Assembly (NCBI GenBank): GCA_963726315.1
Contig: CAVSBZ010000007.1
Coordinates: forward strand, 372,001-436,000
Length of the DNA: 64,000 bases
Origin: FEB-25 sp963726315
GTDB lineage: Bacteria > Chloroflexota > Anaerolineae > Anaerolineales > UBA4823
Direction: 5' to 3'
The position numbers and the translations under genes were made by a program. Numbering within the stretch: the first letter of the stretch is position 1; each line of letters begins with the position of its first letter. Below are positions 43,797-52,682 of the stretch, in pieces. The notes below the pieces were generated by a model. It was given only the letters and a program-made list of their open reading frames with translations, was not told the origin of the DNA and did no database searches.

Positions 43797-45095
43797 TTAA
43801 GTTTTCTCCATCATTAACCTGGCAGCCTTACGCCCAATCTCCACAGCGAAGTTGGTTCCCCGATCCCACGGATAGACCTGGCTCATACTGGCAAAATACA
43901 ACCCTGGTATTGGCGTCCGTATGGATGGTATGTTGGCTGAATGGTTCAGCAAAGGGACTGGTTGGGCATAATTGGTGCGGAACAACCAGGTCTTATTGAT
44001 CCATCCTGGCTCGAATTTTGGATTAAAGCGGCTGATTGAAGGCAGGAAGCGCTGCAACAGCTCTTCCTGGCTCAACTTGAAGTACTCATGGTTAGTTTCA
44101 AGGTAGTCACCACAGTAGACGATATGGTCGCCACTAAAATGCTCGGGTGAAACGAAATTGGTGTGTTCCACTAATGCCAGGAAAGGGAATCCGGCTGACT
44201 TGGGAAGGTTGTACCAGTAGTACCCCTGCTCGGAGAGTTGGTGTTTCAGAGAGAGAGTCATCACCACAGCCCCCATGGACTTTAACTCGAGCAGTCCCTT
44301 GAGATAGCCTGAGGGAAGGGATGGAGCGAGACGGGCAAGCAGGTTGGGAGAGGTGGTAACCATACACTGGTCGAAGTGCAGCTGACCTTCGGGAATAAGA
44401 AGATCTACCCCACCACTGGGAGAGGGAATGATTTGCGACACGGGGGTTGATCGTTTAATGGCTACACCCATATCACCCAATTCAGCAGCAAAGCGATCAG
44501 CGAATGTTTGAAAACCACCCTGAAATGTACCCAGGTGGGTAGTGCGAGCCTTCAGGCGAGCCCACATCCAAGCCATATTTACCTGCCGGGCATAACTCTC
44601 GCCAAATTTGCCCACCATCAAGGGCTCCCACATCAGCTCATAGACACGGTCACCCGCCCACTTGCGCATCCACGTGTCAACGGTATATCCTTCAAGGTTT
44701 TTCCAGTTGTTAGTGAGGCGTAGGAACAATCCGACCAATCCAAAGCGGACTTTATTGACCCCCCAACCCAGCCCCGGAAAGAGAATGGCTTTAAGGATTG
44801 AATCGAATGGGTAAAAACGATCTTTATAATACATGACCGTAAATGGTCGAGGAAAGATAACTTGATCACGCCAACCCAGCTCGTCAATCAATCCCAGAAT
44901 GTGGCGGTCTGAAGCGAACCAGTGGTGGTAATACTGTTCCACCGACCAATCCCAATGCGGCTCCTTGAAGCCCCCCGCCAGCCCGCCTACCTGGGAAGAT
45001 GCCTCATAAATAGTGACCTGGTTCCCCTGCCTGACCAGATCATAAGCTGAAGACATACCCCCAAAGCCTGCCCCTAATATTGCAATCCGTTTCAT
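43797..45095 (-). CDS. FAD-dependent amine-oxidase-type oxidoreductase
   Basis: A 432-residue flavoprotein of the protoporphyrinogen-oxidase/phytoene-desaturase-like group. The FAD motif GAGFGGMSSA is at 8-17 and the C-terminal FAD segment near 405-420 (YPWDRGTNFAVEIGRKAA). It starts four bases inside the end of the upstream flippase-like gene (ATGA), so the two are co-translated. The substrate is unknown; a role in lipid or glycan modification is suggested by the neighbour. Confidence 0.85.
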   Translation of the reverse strand: MKRIAILGAGFGGMSSAYDLVRQGNQVTIYEASSQVGGLAGGFKEPHWDWSVEQYYHHWFASDRHILGLIDELGWRDQVIFPRPFTVMYYKDRFYPFDSILKAILFPGLGWGVNKVRFGLVGLFLRLTNNWKNLEGYTVDTWMRKWAGDRVYELMWEPLMVGKFGESYARQVNMAWMWARLKARTTHLGTFQGGFQTFADRFAAELGDMGVAIKRSTPVSQIIPSPSGGVDLLIPEGQLHFDQCMVTTSPNLLARLAPSLPSGYLKGLLELKSMGAVVMTLSLKHQLSEQGYYWYNLPKSAGFPFLALVEHTNFVSPEHFSGDHIVYCGDYLETNHEYFKLSQEELLQRFLPSISRFNPKFEPGWINKTWLFRTNYAQPVPLLNHSANIPSIRTPIPGLYFASMSQVYPWDRGTNFAVEIGRKAARLMMEKT

Positions 45096-46135
45096 GGAGA
45101 ATTAATCCCTCCTTGTTGGGCAGGTTCGTCTTTTGCACGCATGGCTTCCGACCACGAGATACCCTCACGGACCATATAGTATAGACCCAGCGCGGTGACC
45201 GGGAACCATAGGGCAAAATGCAATACGAAAGTATAACTGGCGGCTATTTCGCGGGGAATATTATAAGCCTGCAAAACGGCGATACCAGGCAGGTCAAAAG
45301 TGCCCAAATAGCCTGGGGCGGAGGGAATGGTGGTGGCTAAATTTACAACCCCATTCATCAGCATTAAAGCGAAGAAGCTAACTGAAAAGCTGAAGGCATG
45401 CATAACAAACCAATATTTGACGGTTTCTAGCAGCCAGATCAAGACCGAGGTAAAAAAGACCATCAACACATCAAAGGGGGATCTGAGGAACTTGAGGCCT
45501 TCAAGGAAGCGCCGGATAACCCCGAGTGTTTTTTCGCGTATCCGGATTGGAAGCAGGTGAGCGATTAACCAAGTGACTAGGCGGTCGGTGGGACCAGGGA
45601 GCATGGCAGCAACAAGAAACAGCGCCAAAGCACCAAAAAAGGCGATACTGCCCCAAATGGCAACCTCTCGAATGCCGAATTTTATCCCCGCCACATCAAT
45701 GGATACACTGGTGAGACGTGTGAGCTCAGCCAGGTTAACGAAAACAAAACCGAGCATCACGATACCATCAAACATGCGTTCGATAATGATGGTTGCCAGG
45801 GAAGCCGGGATATTTACTCCTTCCTGGCGTTTGAGTACTACTGCCCGGAGCACCTCACCCGCACGGGCAGGAAAAATGTTATTCGCTGCATACCCCATCG
45901 TGACGATTGGAAACAAGGCACGAGTGGTAATGGGTTTAAGTGGGCGCAGAAGGTAATGCCAGCGCCAGGAGCGGACCCATAAGGCGACAAAATAAACAGC
46001 CACCCCGGGTATTAGCCACCAGTAATTGGCTTCAATCAGGACCAGCCATAGCTGCGGGAAATCAATTTTTCTTAAAACCAGGTAAAGAAATAAGGCGCTG
46101 ATTGCCAGACCAAACCAGAATTGCCAGCGTTTCAT
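45092..46135 (-). CDS. Lysylphosphatidylglycerol-synthase-type transmembrane (flippase-like) protein
   Basis: A 347-residue membrane protein with about eight helices of the LPG_synthase_TM/UPF0104 family. Signature segments are NNIFPARAGEVLRA and IPSAPGYLGTFD. Such proteins flip or bind lipids; the synthase domain of MprF is absent. ATG 46135 is chosen because an extended -10 ends seven bases before it, while ATG 46144 overlaps the box. Coupled to the downstream FAD oxidoreductase. Confidence 0.87.
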   Translation of the reverse strand: MKRWQFWFGLAISALFLYLVLRKIDFPQLWLVLIEANYWWLIPGVAVYFVALWVRSWRWHYLLRPLKPITTRALFPIVTMGYAANNIFPARAGEVLRAVVLKRQEGVNIPASLATIIIERMFDGIVMLGFVFVNLAELTRLTSVSIDVAGIKFGIREVAIWGSIAFFGALALFLVAAMLPGPTDRLVTWLIAHLLPIRIREKTLGVIRRFLEGLKFLRSPFDVLMVFFTSVLIWLLETVKYWFVMHAFSFSVSFFALMLMNGVVNLATTIPSAPGYLGTFDLPGIAVLQAYNIPREIAASYTFVLHFALWFPVTALGLYYMVREGISWSEAMRAKDEPAQQGGINSP

Positions 46136-46142
46136 GGGTCTC

Positions 46143-46151
46143 ATTCTACCA
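46143..46151 (-). promoter_or_regulatory. Extended -10 box, possible leaderless start of the flippase-like gene
   Basis: TGGTAGAAT on the minus strand ends seven bases before ATG 46135, with no ribosome site between. Confidence 0.45.
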
Positions 46152-46290
46152 TAGCGATTAATTTTGACATGAAACCGAAATTTATCTTTACGGTGACGTC
46201 AATAAAAATAGTAACGAGACCTTTTAAGAATCTGACATTTCGCAATCCCCTGGGTGAAGGCTGATAAAAACTAAATGTCAGTGGGTGGAT

Positions 46291-46296
46291 TATAAT
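46291..46296 (+). promoter_or_regulatory. -10 box, possible leaderless start of the TolB-like gene
   Basis: TATAAT ends seven bases before the ATG at 46304, and no Shine-Dalgarno lies between. With the flippase-like promoter it forms a divergent pair in a 168-base intergenic region. Confidence 0.45.
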
Positions 46297-46303
46297 TTTC
46301 AAT

Positions 46304-47686
46304 ATGAAGATTAAGGTTGCCGTTGCCGGGGTCGTTTTGGTACTACTGCTCATTGCAGGGATGGCGATCTTCGCCTGGAGCAACAGACCACAAATAGTGG
46401 AGATCTACCCCCCGGCGGGGGCAACCAATATTCCGGCAACTACCGCAATTCGATTGGTCTTTTCGGAGAAAATGAAAGCGGACACGGTGAAACCACGATT
46501 AATCATTGAGCCTGGCATGGATGGGAAACTCAGCTGGGATCAGAACGTCCTCACTTTCACTCCAACCCAGGTCTGGCCTGCCGGGCAAGAAGTCAAGATA
46601 TCACTGGAGGGTGGGGCAAGGTCAGCCAATTTGATCTCATTCCCAATGCGCGGGGCGTCTTGGTCATTTACAACCAACGCAGCCATGCTTGCCTATTTAT
46701 GGCCGTCCGATGGTCAGTCTGATATTTATGCCCTGACACCTGATTCAGGAGAAATCCTGCGGTATACAAGCGGGATGGGTGTGCTCGACTTCTCGGTCAG
46801 CAATAACGGGATCATGATTTATTTCAGCGCGGGTAATTCGATTGGTGGGGCCAGCCTTTACCGGATCGATCGCACACAGGCTAGCGACCTGCCAGGTAGT
46901 GATTTTCAAACGCAGGAGCTACTTGAATGTGGAGCAGCCCAATGCAGAAATCCAGCCATCTCGGCGGATGATAAATTTTTAGCGTATGAATATATCCCCA
47001 CAAATGAGAGCGGGGCAGCGGGTAGCTCGCAAATCTGGTTGTTGGACCTGACTTCCATGCAGGCAAGGCAAATGAGTCTGCCTGACCATGAATGCGTTCA
47101 ACCGGCCTGGTCGTCAAAAGGCTCGCTACTATCCTATGACCGAACCAGCAGCGGTTACGAAGTGATCAATCTCATCACCCAGGAAAGGATCCTACTGGCA
47201 AACCAAACCGGTCAACCAGGAGATTGGAGCCCGGATGGGGGATATTACCTGGCACCGGAAATATTCTATTACCAGGCGCCTGGTGAAACTGAACGAGGAA
47301 CCAGCCACTTGATGAGATACAATGCAGATACCGGCAGCGTAGAAGACATATCAAGCTCAATGGTTGTTGAAGATGTTGAGGCTAAATATTCGCCAGATGG
47401 AACCACAATCGCGTTCGCACGAAAATTTTTGGATGCAACCCATTGGTCACTGGGCAGGCAGCTGTGGATCATGAATTCCGACGGATCTGAGGCTCACCCC
47501 ATCACCAACGAAGCGGACTACAACCATTATGACCTGGCATGGAGCAGGGATGGGCTGAGGCTGGCATACGTCCGTTTTGATGAATCCAAATTATCCACCC
47601 CCCCTGAGCTATGGATGATCAACGCTGACGGGAGCAATGCCCTGCAGCTGGTGATTGGAGGCTTTTCACCCATATGGATACCATAA
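46304..47686 (+). CDS. Membrane-anchored protein with Ig-like and TolB-like propeller domains
   Basis: A 460-residue protein with one N-terminal transmembrane helix (about 5-25), a bacterial Ig-like (Big_5 type) domain (about 30-125, starting IVEIYPPAGATNIPATTAI), and a six-bladed WD40/TolB-type propeller (about 130-460) with blades such as DIYALTPDSG, PAWSSKGSLLSYD and LWMINADGSNALQL. Probably an extracytoplasmic binding protein. It overlaps the next gene by 13 bases. Confidence 0.78.
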   Translation: MKIKVAVAGVVLVLLLIAGMAIFAWSNRPQIVEIYPPAGATNIPATTAIRLVFSEKMKADTVKPRLIIEPGMDGKLSWDQNVLTFTPTQVWPAGQEVKISLEGGARSANLISFPMRGASWSFTTNAAMLAYLWPSDGQSDIYALTPDSGEILRYTSGMGVLDFSVSNNGIMIYFSAGNSIGGASLYRIDRTQASDLPGSDFQTQELLECGAAQCRNPAISADDKFLAYEYIPTNESGAAGSSQIWLLDLTSMQARQMSLPDHECVQPAWSSKGSLLSYDRTSSGYEVINLITQERILLANQTGQPGDWSPDGGYYLAPEIFYYQAPGETERGTSHLMRYNADTGSVEDISSSMVVEDVEAKYSPDGTTIAFARKFLDATHWSLGRQLWIMNSDGSEAHPITNEADYNHYDLAWSRDGLRLAYVRFDESKLSTPPELWMINADGSNALQLVIGGFSPIWIP

Positions 47687-48192
47687 TTAAAATTGGAGAG
47701 AAGGTTCCTCAATTCCAGCTCCACGATTTAGGGAGGGAAGAACACACTCTGGAGGGCTATGCGGGCTGGATCGTAGTGCTGAATTTTTGGTCGGCTGAAT
47801 GTGACTGGTGTAAAAGGGTGGATGAAGAGTTAATTACCTTTCTGGATGTATGGAAGGATAAGGTGAAGGTCTTATGGATCGCCTCGAACCAAAACGAGAG
47901 TCGAGGTCTGATCGAGAAAACAGCAACTGAAAGGAAGCTGCCCACCATACTGATTGACACTGACTATCACGTGGCGGACCTGCTCGGAGCACTAACGACA
48001 CCACATTTTTTTATCCTGGATGGGAATGGGATCCTTCGCTACCAGGGAGCATGGGATGACATTACATTCAGACAACGAACAGCAACCCAGGTGTACGTCC
48101 CTGCTGCGATCGAGGCGTTAAGGCATGACGAGAATCCTGTAGTGACATCCACACCCGCGTATGGATGTACCCTGGTTAGATACTCTGGATAA
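47674..48192 (+). CDS. TlpA/redoxin-like thiol-disulfide protein
   Basis: A 172-residue thioredoxin-fold protein of the AhpC/TSA-TlpA type. The active site is AECDWCKR (Cys43 and Cys46), with the cis-proline near TTPHFFIL. No signal peptide is seen, so it may be cytoplasmic or be exported by other means. It overlaps the TolB-like gene by 13 bases and is probably co-translated with it. Confidence 0.85.
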   Translation: MDTIIKIGEKVPQFQLHDLGREEHTLEGYAGWIVVLNFWSAECDWCKRVDEELITFLDVWKDKVKVLWIASNQNESRGLIEKTATERKLPTILIDTDYHVADLLGALTTPHFFILDGNGILRYQGAWDDITFRQRTATQVYVPAAIEALRHDENPVVTSTPAYGCTLVRYSG

Positions 48193-48194
48193 GG

Positions 48195-49130
48195 CTACAA
48201 TTCTGATTCTCCTCGAGCAAGCTTTTCCTGCGGCAGCAAGCTGTGATAGATAAATAAATATACAGGGGTAGGGATATCCAGCATCTTACCCATACGCACA
48301 ACTGTACCAATCTGTGCTTCCAGTTCAGATGGACGTCCAGCCAGGATATCGCGCTGTAAGGAGGGAATTTCAGTCGGGGGATATTTATCTATCGCAGACA
48401 GGATGTTGGTAATGCTATCCGGTGGAAGTTGAATGCCTTGGGCAATTCCCAGCGAATAACACTCGTTGAGCGCGGCTTCAAGTATCTTCCGGGTTCCTTC
48501 CAGTGAACGAAACGCTCCTACAGGTACACGGGTAAGAGAGCCGACACCACTGAATGCCGAGACAAAGAGAAATTTTTTCCAAATGGCAAGGTTAATATCC
48601 GCGGGAATTTCAGCGTCCACCCCGGCACGCTTAAAAACATCAAGCAGCTTTTGAGCACGCGTACTGGCGTGATTGTCCAGCTCACCAAAGGAGGCCCAAG
48701 GCTTAGCCGCAGTATGCTTAATTTGACCCGGAGAGGCTACGTGACTAAAGATGCCACATACCCCACCCAGGACATGCTCTCTACCGAGGATTTCTGCCAG
48801 CTGAGAAGGAGCATCAAGACCGTTTTCCAGTGGGACGACATAGGTGTCGCGATTAAGTATGGGGAAAATCGCCTTGGCTGAATTGGCTATTTGCCATGCT
48901 TTTACACAAACCAGGACGACATCCACATCTGAAAGTGTGGCTGTGTCATCCGTCGCATTGATCGGTTGGACCGAAAAGTTTCCATTGATACTTTCAACAT
49001 TAAGCCCGTTGGCGATCAAGGCTTGCAGGTGTTCCCCACGAGCAATAAAGGTGACGTTTTCACCAGCCTGTGCCAGTCGACCCCCAAAATACCCACCTAC
49101 TCCGCCAGCTCCAAAAACTACGATATGCAT
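48195..49130 (-). CDS. panE: 2-dehydropantoate 2-reductase family protein
   Basis: A 311-residue NADPH-dependent reductase that makes pantoate for coenzyme A synthesis. The nucleotide-binding motif is GAGGVGGYFGG (7-17); the catalytic lysine is in WKKFLF near 185, and ENGLDAPSQL and the SELEAQIG helix match the family. GGAGAG lies before the ATG. Paralogues with other 2-keto acid substrates exist, so the pantothenate role is likely but not certain. Confidence 0.85.
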   Translation of the reverse strand: MHIVVFGAGGVGGYFGGRLAQAGENVTFIARGEHLQALIANGLNVESINGNFSVQPINATDDTATLSDVDVVLVCVKAWQIANSAKAIFPILNRDTYVVPLENGLDAPSQLAEILGREHVLGGVCGIFSHVASPGQIKHTAAKPWASFGELDNHASTRAQKLLDVFKRAGVDAEIPADINLAIWKKFLFVSAFSGVGSLTRVPVGAFRSLEGTRKILEAALNECYSLGIAQGIQLPPDSITNILSAIDKYPPTEIPSLQRDILAGRPSELEAQIGTVVRMGKMLDIPTPVYLFIYHSLLPQEKLARGESEL

Positions 49131-49321
49131 AATACTCTCCTGAGGTACTGATAGTTGATTTTACAATATGATTATGATAGCAGGATAAACGGGTGAAAGT
49201 GCCACAACTGGTATAAAATCGAGTAGAATTGTTTGGAACTATCATTTAAGAATTTACGTCTATTATCTTTGATGATACTGGATCAGGAAACCTTGGATCC
49301 TTCGTTCGCGAGGAGAATCAA

Positions 49322-50083
49322 ATGAGCGAAAAAGAATCACCCCAAAAGGTAATCGAAGCACACCGCAAGCGCCAACAAATGCGGCAAAGCACTCCGGTAG
49401 CCGTTATGGTAGGAGCCGCAATACTTCTGATTGCAGGAGCAGCTGCGCTGATCTTCTGGTTGTTAGGGGATAATTCTCCGTTTAAAGGGGCAACTCCCAC
49501 ACCAACGGTAACGTACACACCGACTGCGACTAATACCGCCACACCCTTACCCCCAACCAATACACCCACTGTTACTCAAACATCACTGCCTACGGAAACA
49601 GCAACACCGACCATCACGGCAACGCCTTCGGGTCCATTTGAGTACACCGTTCAACAGGGAGATACCCTGGGTGCGATTGCGACGCGTTTTGGAACGGATA
49701 TCCCTACCTTACTGGCCCTCAACCCATCGATTGACCCCACCACACTGGTTATTTATGTTGGGCAAAAGATCCTAGTACCACCACCCAACATGCAGCTTCC
49801 CACACCGACAGCCGTGTCAACCCTGGTACCCCCGGGAACACTGATCAGCTATACCGTAATGCCAGGTGACACCCTGGGTGTCATTGCAATCCGGTTTAAC
49901 AGCACTGTCGATGCAATTGTTAAGGAAAACAAGCTGGCGAATGCAAATGATATCTATGCAGGGTTGATCTTGAAGATACCGGTCAATATTGCCACACCGG
50001 TACCCTCTGCGACAGTAGGTACGGTCTATCCAACGGTGGTTATCCCGACGAATACACCCCTACCACCTACAGCGACACCATAA
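49322..50083 (+). CDS. Membrane-anchored protein with two LysM domains
   Basis: A 253-residue protein: a basic N-terminus, one transmembrane helix (about 27-48), a Thr/Pro spacer (about 56-103), LysM 1 (about 107-153, YTVQQGDTLGAIATRFG), a second spacer, LysM 2 (about 175-220, YTVMPGDTLGVIAIRFN) and a Thr/Pro tail. LysM binds peptidoglycan or related glycans, so it probably attaches to the cell wall. Confidence 0.85.
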   Translation: MSEKESPQKVIEAHRKRQQMRQSTPVAVMVGAAILLIAGAAALIFWLLGDNSPFKGATPTPTVTYTPTATNTATPLPPTNTPTVTQTSLPTETATPTITATPSGPFEYTVQQGDTLGAIATRFGTDIPTLLALNPSIDPTTLVIYVGQKILVPPPNMQLPTPTAVSTLVPPGTLISYTVMPGDTLGVIAIRFNSTVDAIVKENKLANANDIYAGLILKIPVNIATPVPSATVGTVYPTVVIPTNTPLPPTATP

Positions 50084-50108
50084 GCATAACGGCATAAGTA
50101 GAACCTGG

Positions 50109-50147
50109 TGCCACAGCGAGAGTAAGCTCCCGCTGTGGCATTTTATT
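50109..50147 (+). terminator. Intrinsic terminator after the LysM gene
   Basis: TGCCACAGCG (50109-50118) and CGCTGTGGCA (50131-50140) form a perfect 10-bp stem followed by TTTTATT. Confidence 0.85.
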
Positions 50148-50233
50148 ATCTTGACAAATAGGATAAATATAATAAATATTAGACCACTTGCAGTGGGTCA
50201 TTTTATAAACAATACTTTTGAACTGATCACTTG

Positions 50234-51457
50234 TTAATAACCGATCCATTCGATGATGGTGGCTTCACCCTGACCAACCCCGACGCAAAGTGTGGCGAGT
50301 CCATAATATGGATGGCGTTCAGCGGTTGCCCTGCGGCGCATTTCGTGAAGCAAGGTGGTAAAGATGCGGGCGCCTGAACATCCCAAAGGATGACCCAGCG
50401 CGACTGCTCCACCGTTGACATTGGTTAGATCAGCAGGTAGCCCAAGCTCCTTGATAACTGCCAGGGATTGGACGGCGAATGCCTCATTGAGCTCAACCAG
50501 GCGGATATCTGACAACCTTATTCCCGCCCGCTCGAGCGCTTTGCGCACCGCGCCGACTGGTCCCAGTCCCATAATGCGGGGAGGTACACCAGCGGCAGCC
50601 GAAGTAACGATGCGAGCCAAAGGCTTGAGATCAAGCTCAGCTGCTTTCTCGGCGCTCATCAAGAGCACAGCAGCAGCCCCATCGTTCAATCCGGATGAAT
50701 TACCGGCGGTAACACTGCCATCCTTGCGAAAAGCAGGACGCAAACGGGAAAGGGACTCGAGGGTGGTATCGCGACGCGGGCGTTCATCGGTGGAAACAAT
50801 GACCGGATCGCCTTTCTTTTGAGGGATGGTGACTGGGACGATTTCCTCGGCAAATTTTCCTGAATCGATCGCGGCAATGGCATGCTGATGACTCGCCAGG
50901 GCAAAAGCATCCTGGTGCTGACGGGTGATTTCAGGCATCATTTGAGCGATATTCTCAGCCGTTTCACCCATTGAATCGGTGCCGTAAAGCTCCTGCATCC
51001 TGGGGTTCGGGTAGCGCCATCCCAGGGCAGTATCCCAGGCAGTCAGATTCCCAAACGAGAAGGGCTGTTCGGCTTTAGGGAACGAATAAGGTGCCCGTGA
51101 CATACTTTCTACTCCCCCGGCGATGAAAACATTTCCTTCTCCAGCGCGAATAGCCCGGGCGGCCTGGTTAATGGCATTCAACCCTGAGGCGCACAGACGG
51201 TTAAAGGTGACGGCGGCGACTTCGACAGGAAACCCTGCCAGGAGTGTTGCCATACGGGCGACGTTGCGGTTGTCTTCACCAGCCTGGTTGGCACAACCAA
51301 GATATACTTCCTCAATCAGGGCAGGATCCAGCTTGTTGCGCGTGATAATGGCTTTCAATACGTGGGCGGCAAGGTCATCAGGACGAACCTGAGCAAGAAC
51401 ACCACCCAATGCACCGATGGGTGTTCGGATGGCATCGATGATCACAGGGGTAGACAT
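50234..51457 (-). CDS. Acetyl-CoA acetyltransferase / 3-ketoacyl-CoA thiolase
   Basis: A 407-residue thiolase that joins or cleaves acyl-CoAs with acetyl-CoA. The nucleophile is Cys89 (NRLCASG); the other catalytic residues are in NEAFA, GHPLG near 363 and CVGVGQG near 393. Sequence pattern resembles beta-ketoadipyl-CoA thiolase (PcaF), but substrate cannot be assigned. It stands alone upstream of the LysM gene's terminator on the opposite strand. Confidence 0.9.
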   Translation of the reverse strand: MSTPVIIDAIRTPIGALGGVLAQVRPDDLAAHVLKAIITRNKLDPALIEEVYLGCANQAGEDNRNVARMATLLAGFPVEVAAVTFNRLCASGLNAINQAARAIRAGEGNVFIAGGVESMSRAPYSFPKAEQPFSFGNLTAWDTALGWRYPNPRMQELYGTDSMGETAENIAQMMPEITRQHQDAFALASHQHAIAAIDSGKFAEEIVPVTIPQKKGDPVIVSTDERPRRDTTLESLSRLRPAFRKDGSVTAGNSSGLNDGAAAVLLMSAEKAAELDLKPLARIVTSAAAGVPPRIMGLGPVGAVRKALERAGIRLSDIRLVELNEAFAVQSLAVIKELGLPADLTNVNGGAVALGHPLGCSGARIFTTLLHEMRRRATAERHPYYGLATLCVGVGQGEATIIEWIGY

Positions 51458-51651
51458 GAAATATCTCCTTACTCATTAGAATATAACCAGAAATGGATAG
51501 GATGATTTTACCATTCCATGGAAAGAAAAATCCTACGTAGCGGATGCGGATAGATCCGTTTTTGGATTAATCAATTTTAGGCTTGCATAATGCGATGTTT
51601 TCCAGTATCCTTATAGCTTACTAGGTGTTTAGAATCGGTGAGGAGATGACA

Positions 51652-51996
51652 ATGCAAGAGAGACGAAAATACCCACGAAAAGACCTGCTCTTGTTCGCCA
51701 ATGTCTATGATTCGAAAAGCGAGACAATCATTGGCACTTTATTGAACATCACCCTTGATGGAGCCATGGTTTTGAGCGAGAACCGGGTCGATGCGAACAA
51801 CACCATGGAACTACACATAAAATTACCTGAAAACTTCGTCCAAAAAAATGAGCTGGTTTTCACCGCCAGCAGCAGATGGTGTGGACCCGACATCAACCCG
51901 GAGTTTTTTGATGTGGGCTACCAATTTGCGAATGTCAGTGATGAAGATAGGCAGATTATCCAGGCAATTATTGAAAAATATGGGTTTAAAGAATAG
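51652..51996 (+). CDS. PilZ-domain protein
   Basis: A 114-residue single-domain PilZ protein, a predicted cyclic di-GMP receptor. The ligand motifs are RRKYPR (RxxxR, residues 4-9) and NITLDGAMV (D/NxSxxG type). ATG 51652 is chosen because GAGGAG lies six bases upstream; starts at 51625 and 51646 are worse placed. No diguanylate cyclase is in the window. Confidence 0.85.
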   Translation: MQERRKYPRKDLLLFANVYDSKSETIIGTLLNITLDGAMVLSENRVDANNTMELHIKLPENFVQKNELVFTASSRWCGPDINPEFFDVGYQFANVSDEDRQIIQAIIEKYGFKE

Positions 51997-52014
51997 TAAA
52001 TTTAATAGTCACTG

Positions 52015-52046
52015 CCTGCGAGCATCATGCCCGCAGGTTTTTGTTT
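52015..52046 (+). terminator. Intrinsic terminator after the PilZ gene
   Basis: CCTGCG (52015-52020) pairs with CGCAGG (52032-52037), with additional pairing inside the loop, and is followed by TTTTTGTTT. Confidence 0.8.
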
Positions 52047-52073
52047 AATAAGATGCGATTAGCTCAAAGTACG

Positions 52074-52655
52074 TCATCCATTTGCTGCGCTTGGTGCCTG
52101 TGATCTTCCCTGCTCGAGGTTCAAGAGCCAGGCTTTTAGCTTGATCCCACCAGGACCACCATATCCGTGCAAGGAACCGTCCGAGCCCAGGACCCGATGG
52201 CAAGGAATCACCAGTGGGATCGGATTAGTAGCTTCGACACGACCTACTGCGCGTGCGGCATTCATTTTTCCGACCTGTATGGCGATGTCTTTATATGTAG
52301 ATGTACAGCCGTAAGGGATCTCATAGGTGAGATTGAGCACCTGCTGCTGGAATTTAGTCAGGGTAGATATATCCAATGTCAGGTCAAATTGACGCCGATT
52401 ACCTGCCAGATATTCTCCAAGCTGGACTAGGGGCTCAACTGTGCGGGATTTGTCGTAAGCAACAGGGGTATGAAAGCGAGTCTCAACCTGATGTGTGAAA
52501 TCAGGCTGAGACATGCTCCACTCGACTGCCACGAGACCATGCGCCGATACTGCAACCCAAAGGGGACCAATCGGACTGGACGGGAGCATACCGATATAAA
52601 CCGTCGGATTGTCCCGAACAATTGATGAAGAATGCTTCAATTTAGAGTTATTCAT
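52074..52655 (-). CDS. ogt: Methylated-DNA--protein-cysteine methyltransferase
   Basis: A 193-residue repair protein that removes alkyl groups from O6-alkylguanine by transfer to its own cysteine. The active-site motif is IPCHRV with the acceptor cysteine; the arginine finger helix reads NAARAVGRVEATNP, and the N-terminal domain is of the Ogt type. ATG 52655 is chosen over a TTG at 52673; neither has a ribosome site. It follows the ABC exporter genes on the same strand after 27 bases and may be read through with them. Confidence 0.9.
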   Translation of the reverse strand: MNNSKLKHSSSIVRDNPTVYIGMLPSSPIGPLWVAVSAHGLVAVEWSMSQPDFTHQVETRFHTPVAYDKSRTVEPLVQLGEYLAGNRRQFDLTLDISTLTKFQQQVLNLTYEIPYGCTSTYKDIAIQVGKMNAARAVGRVEATNPIPLVIPCHRVLGSDGSLHGYGGPGGIKLKAWLLNLEQGRSQAPSAANG

Positions 52656-52682
52656 GAATAATAATGCTGCCAACTGGCTGAA

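Noticed and set aside
50151..50180. TTGACA with a nearby TATAAT
   Set aside because: The spacing is only about 11 bases, no gene follows on that strand, and it lies directly behind a terminator.
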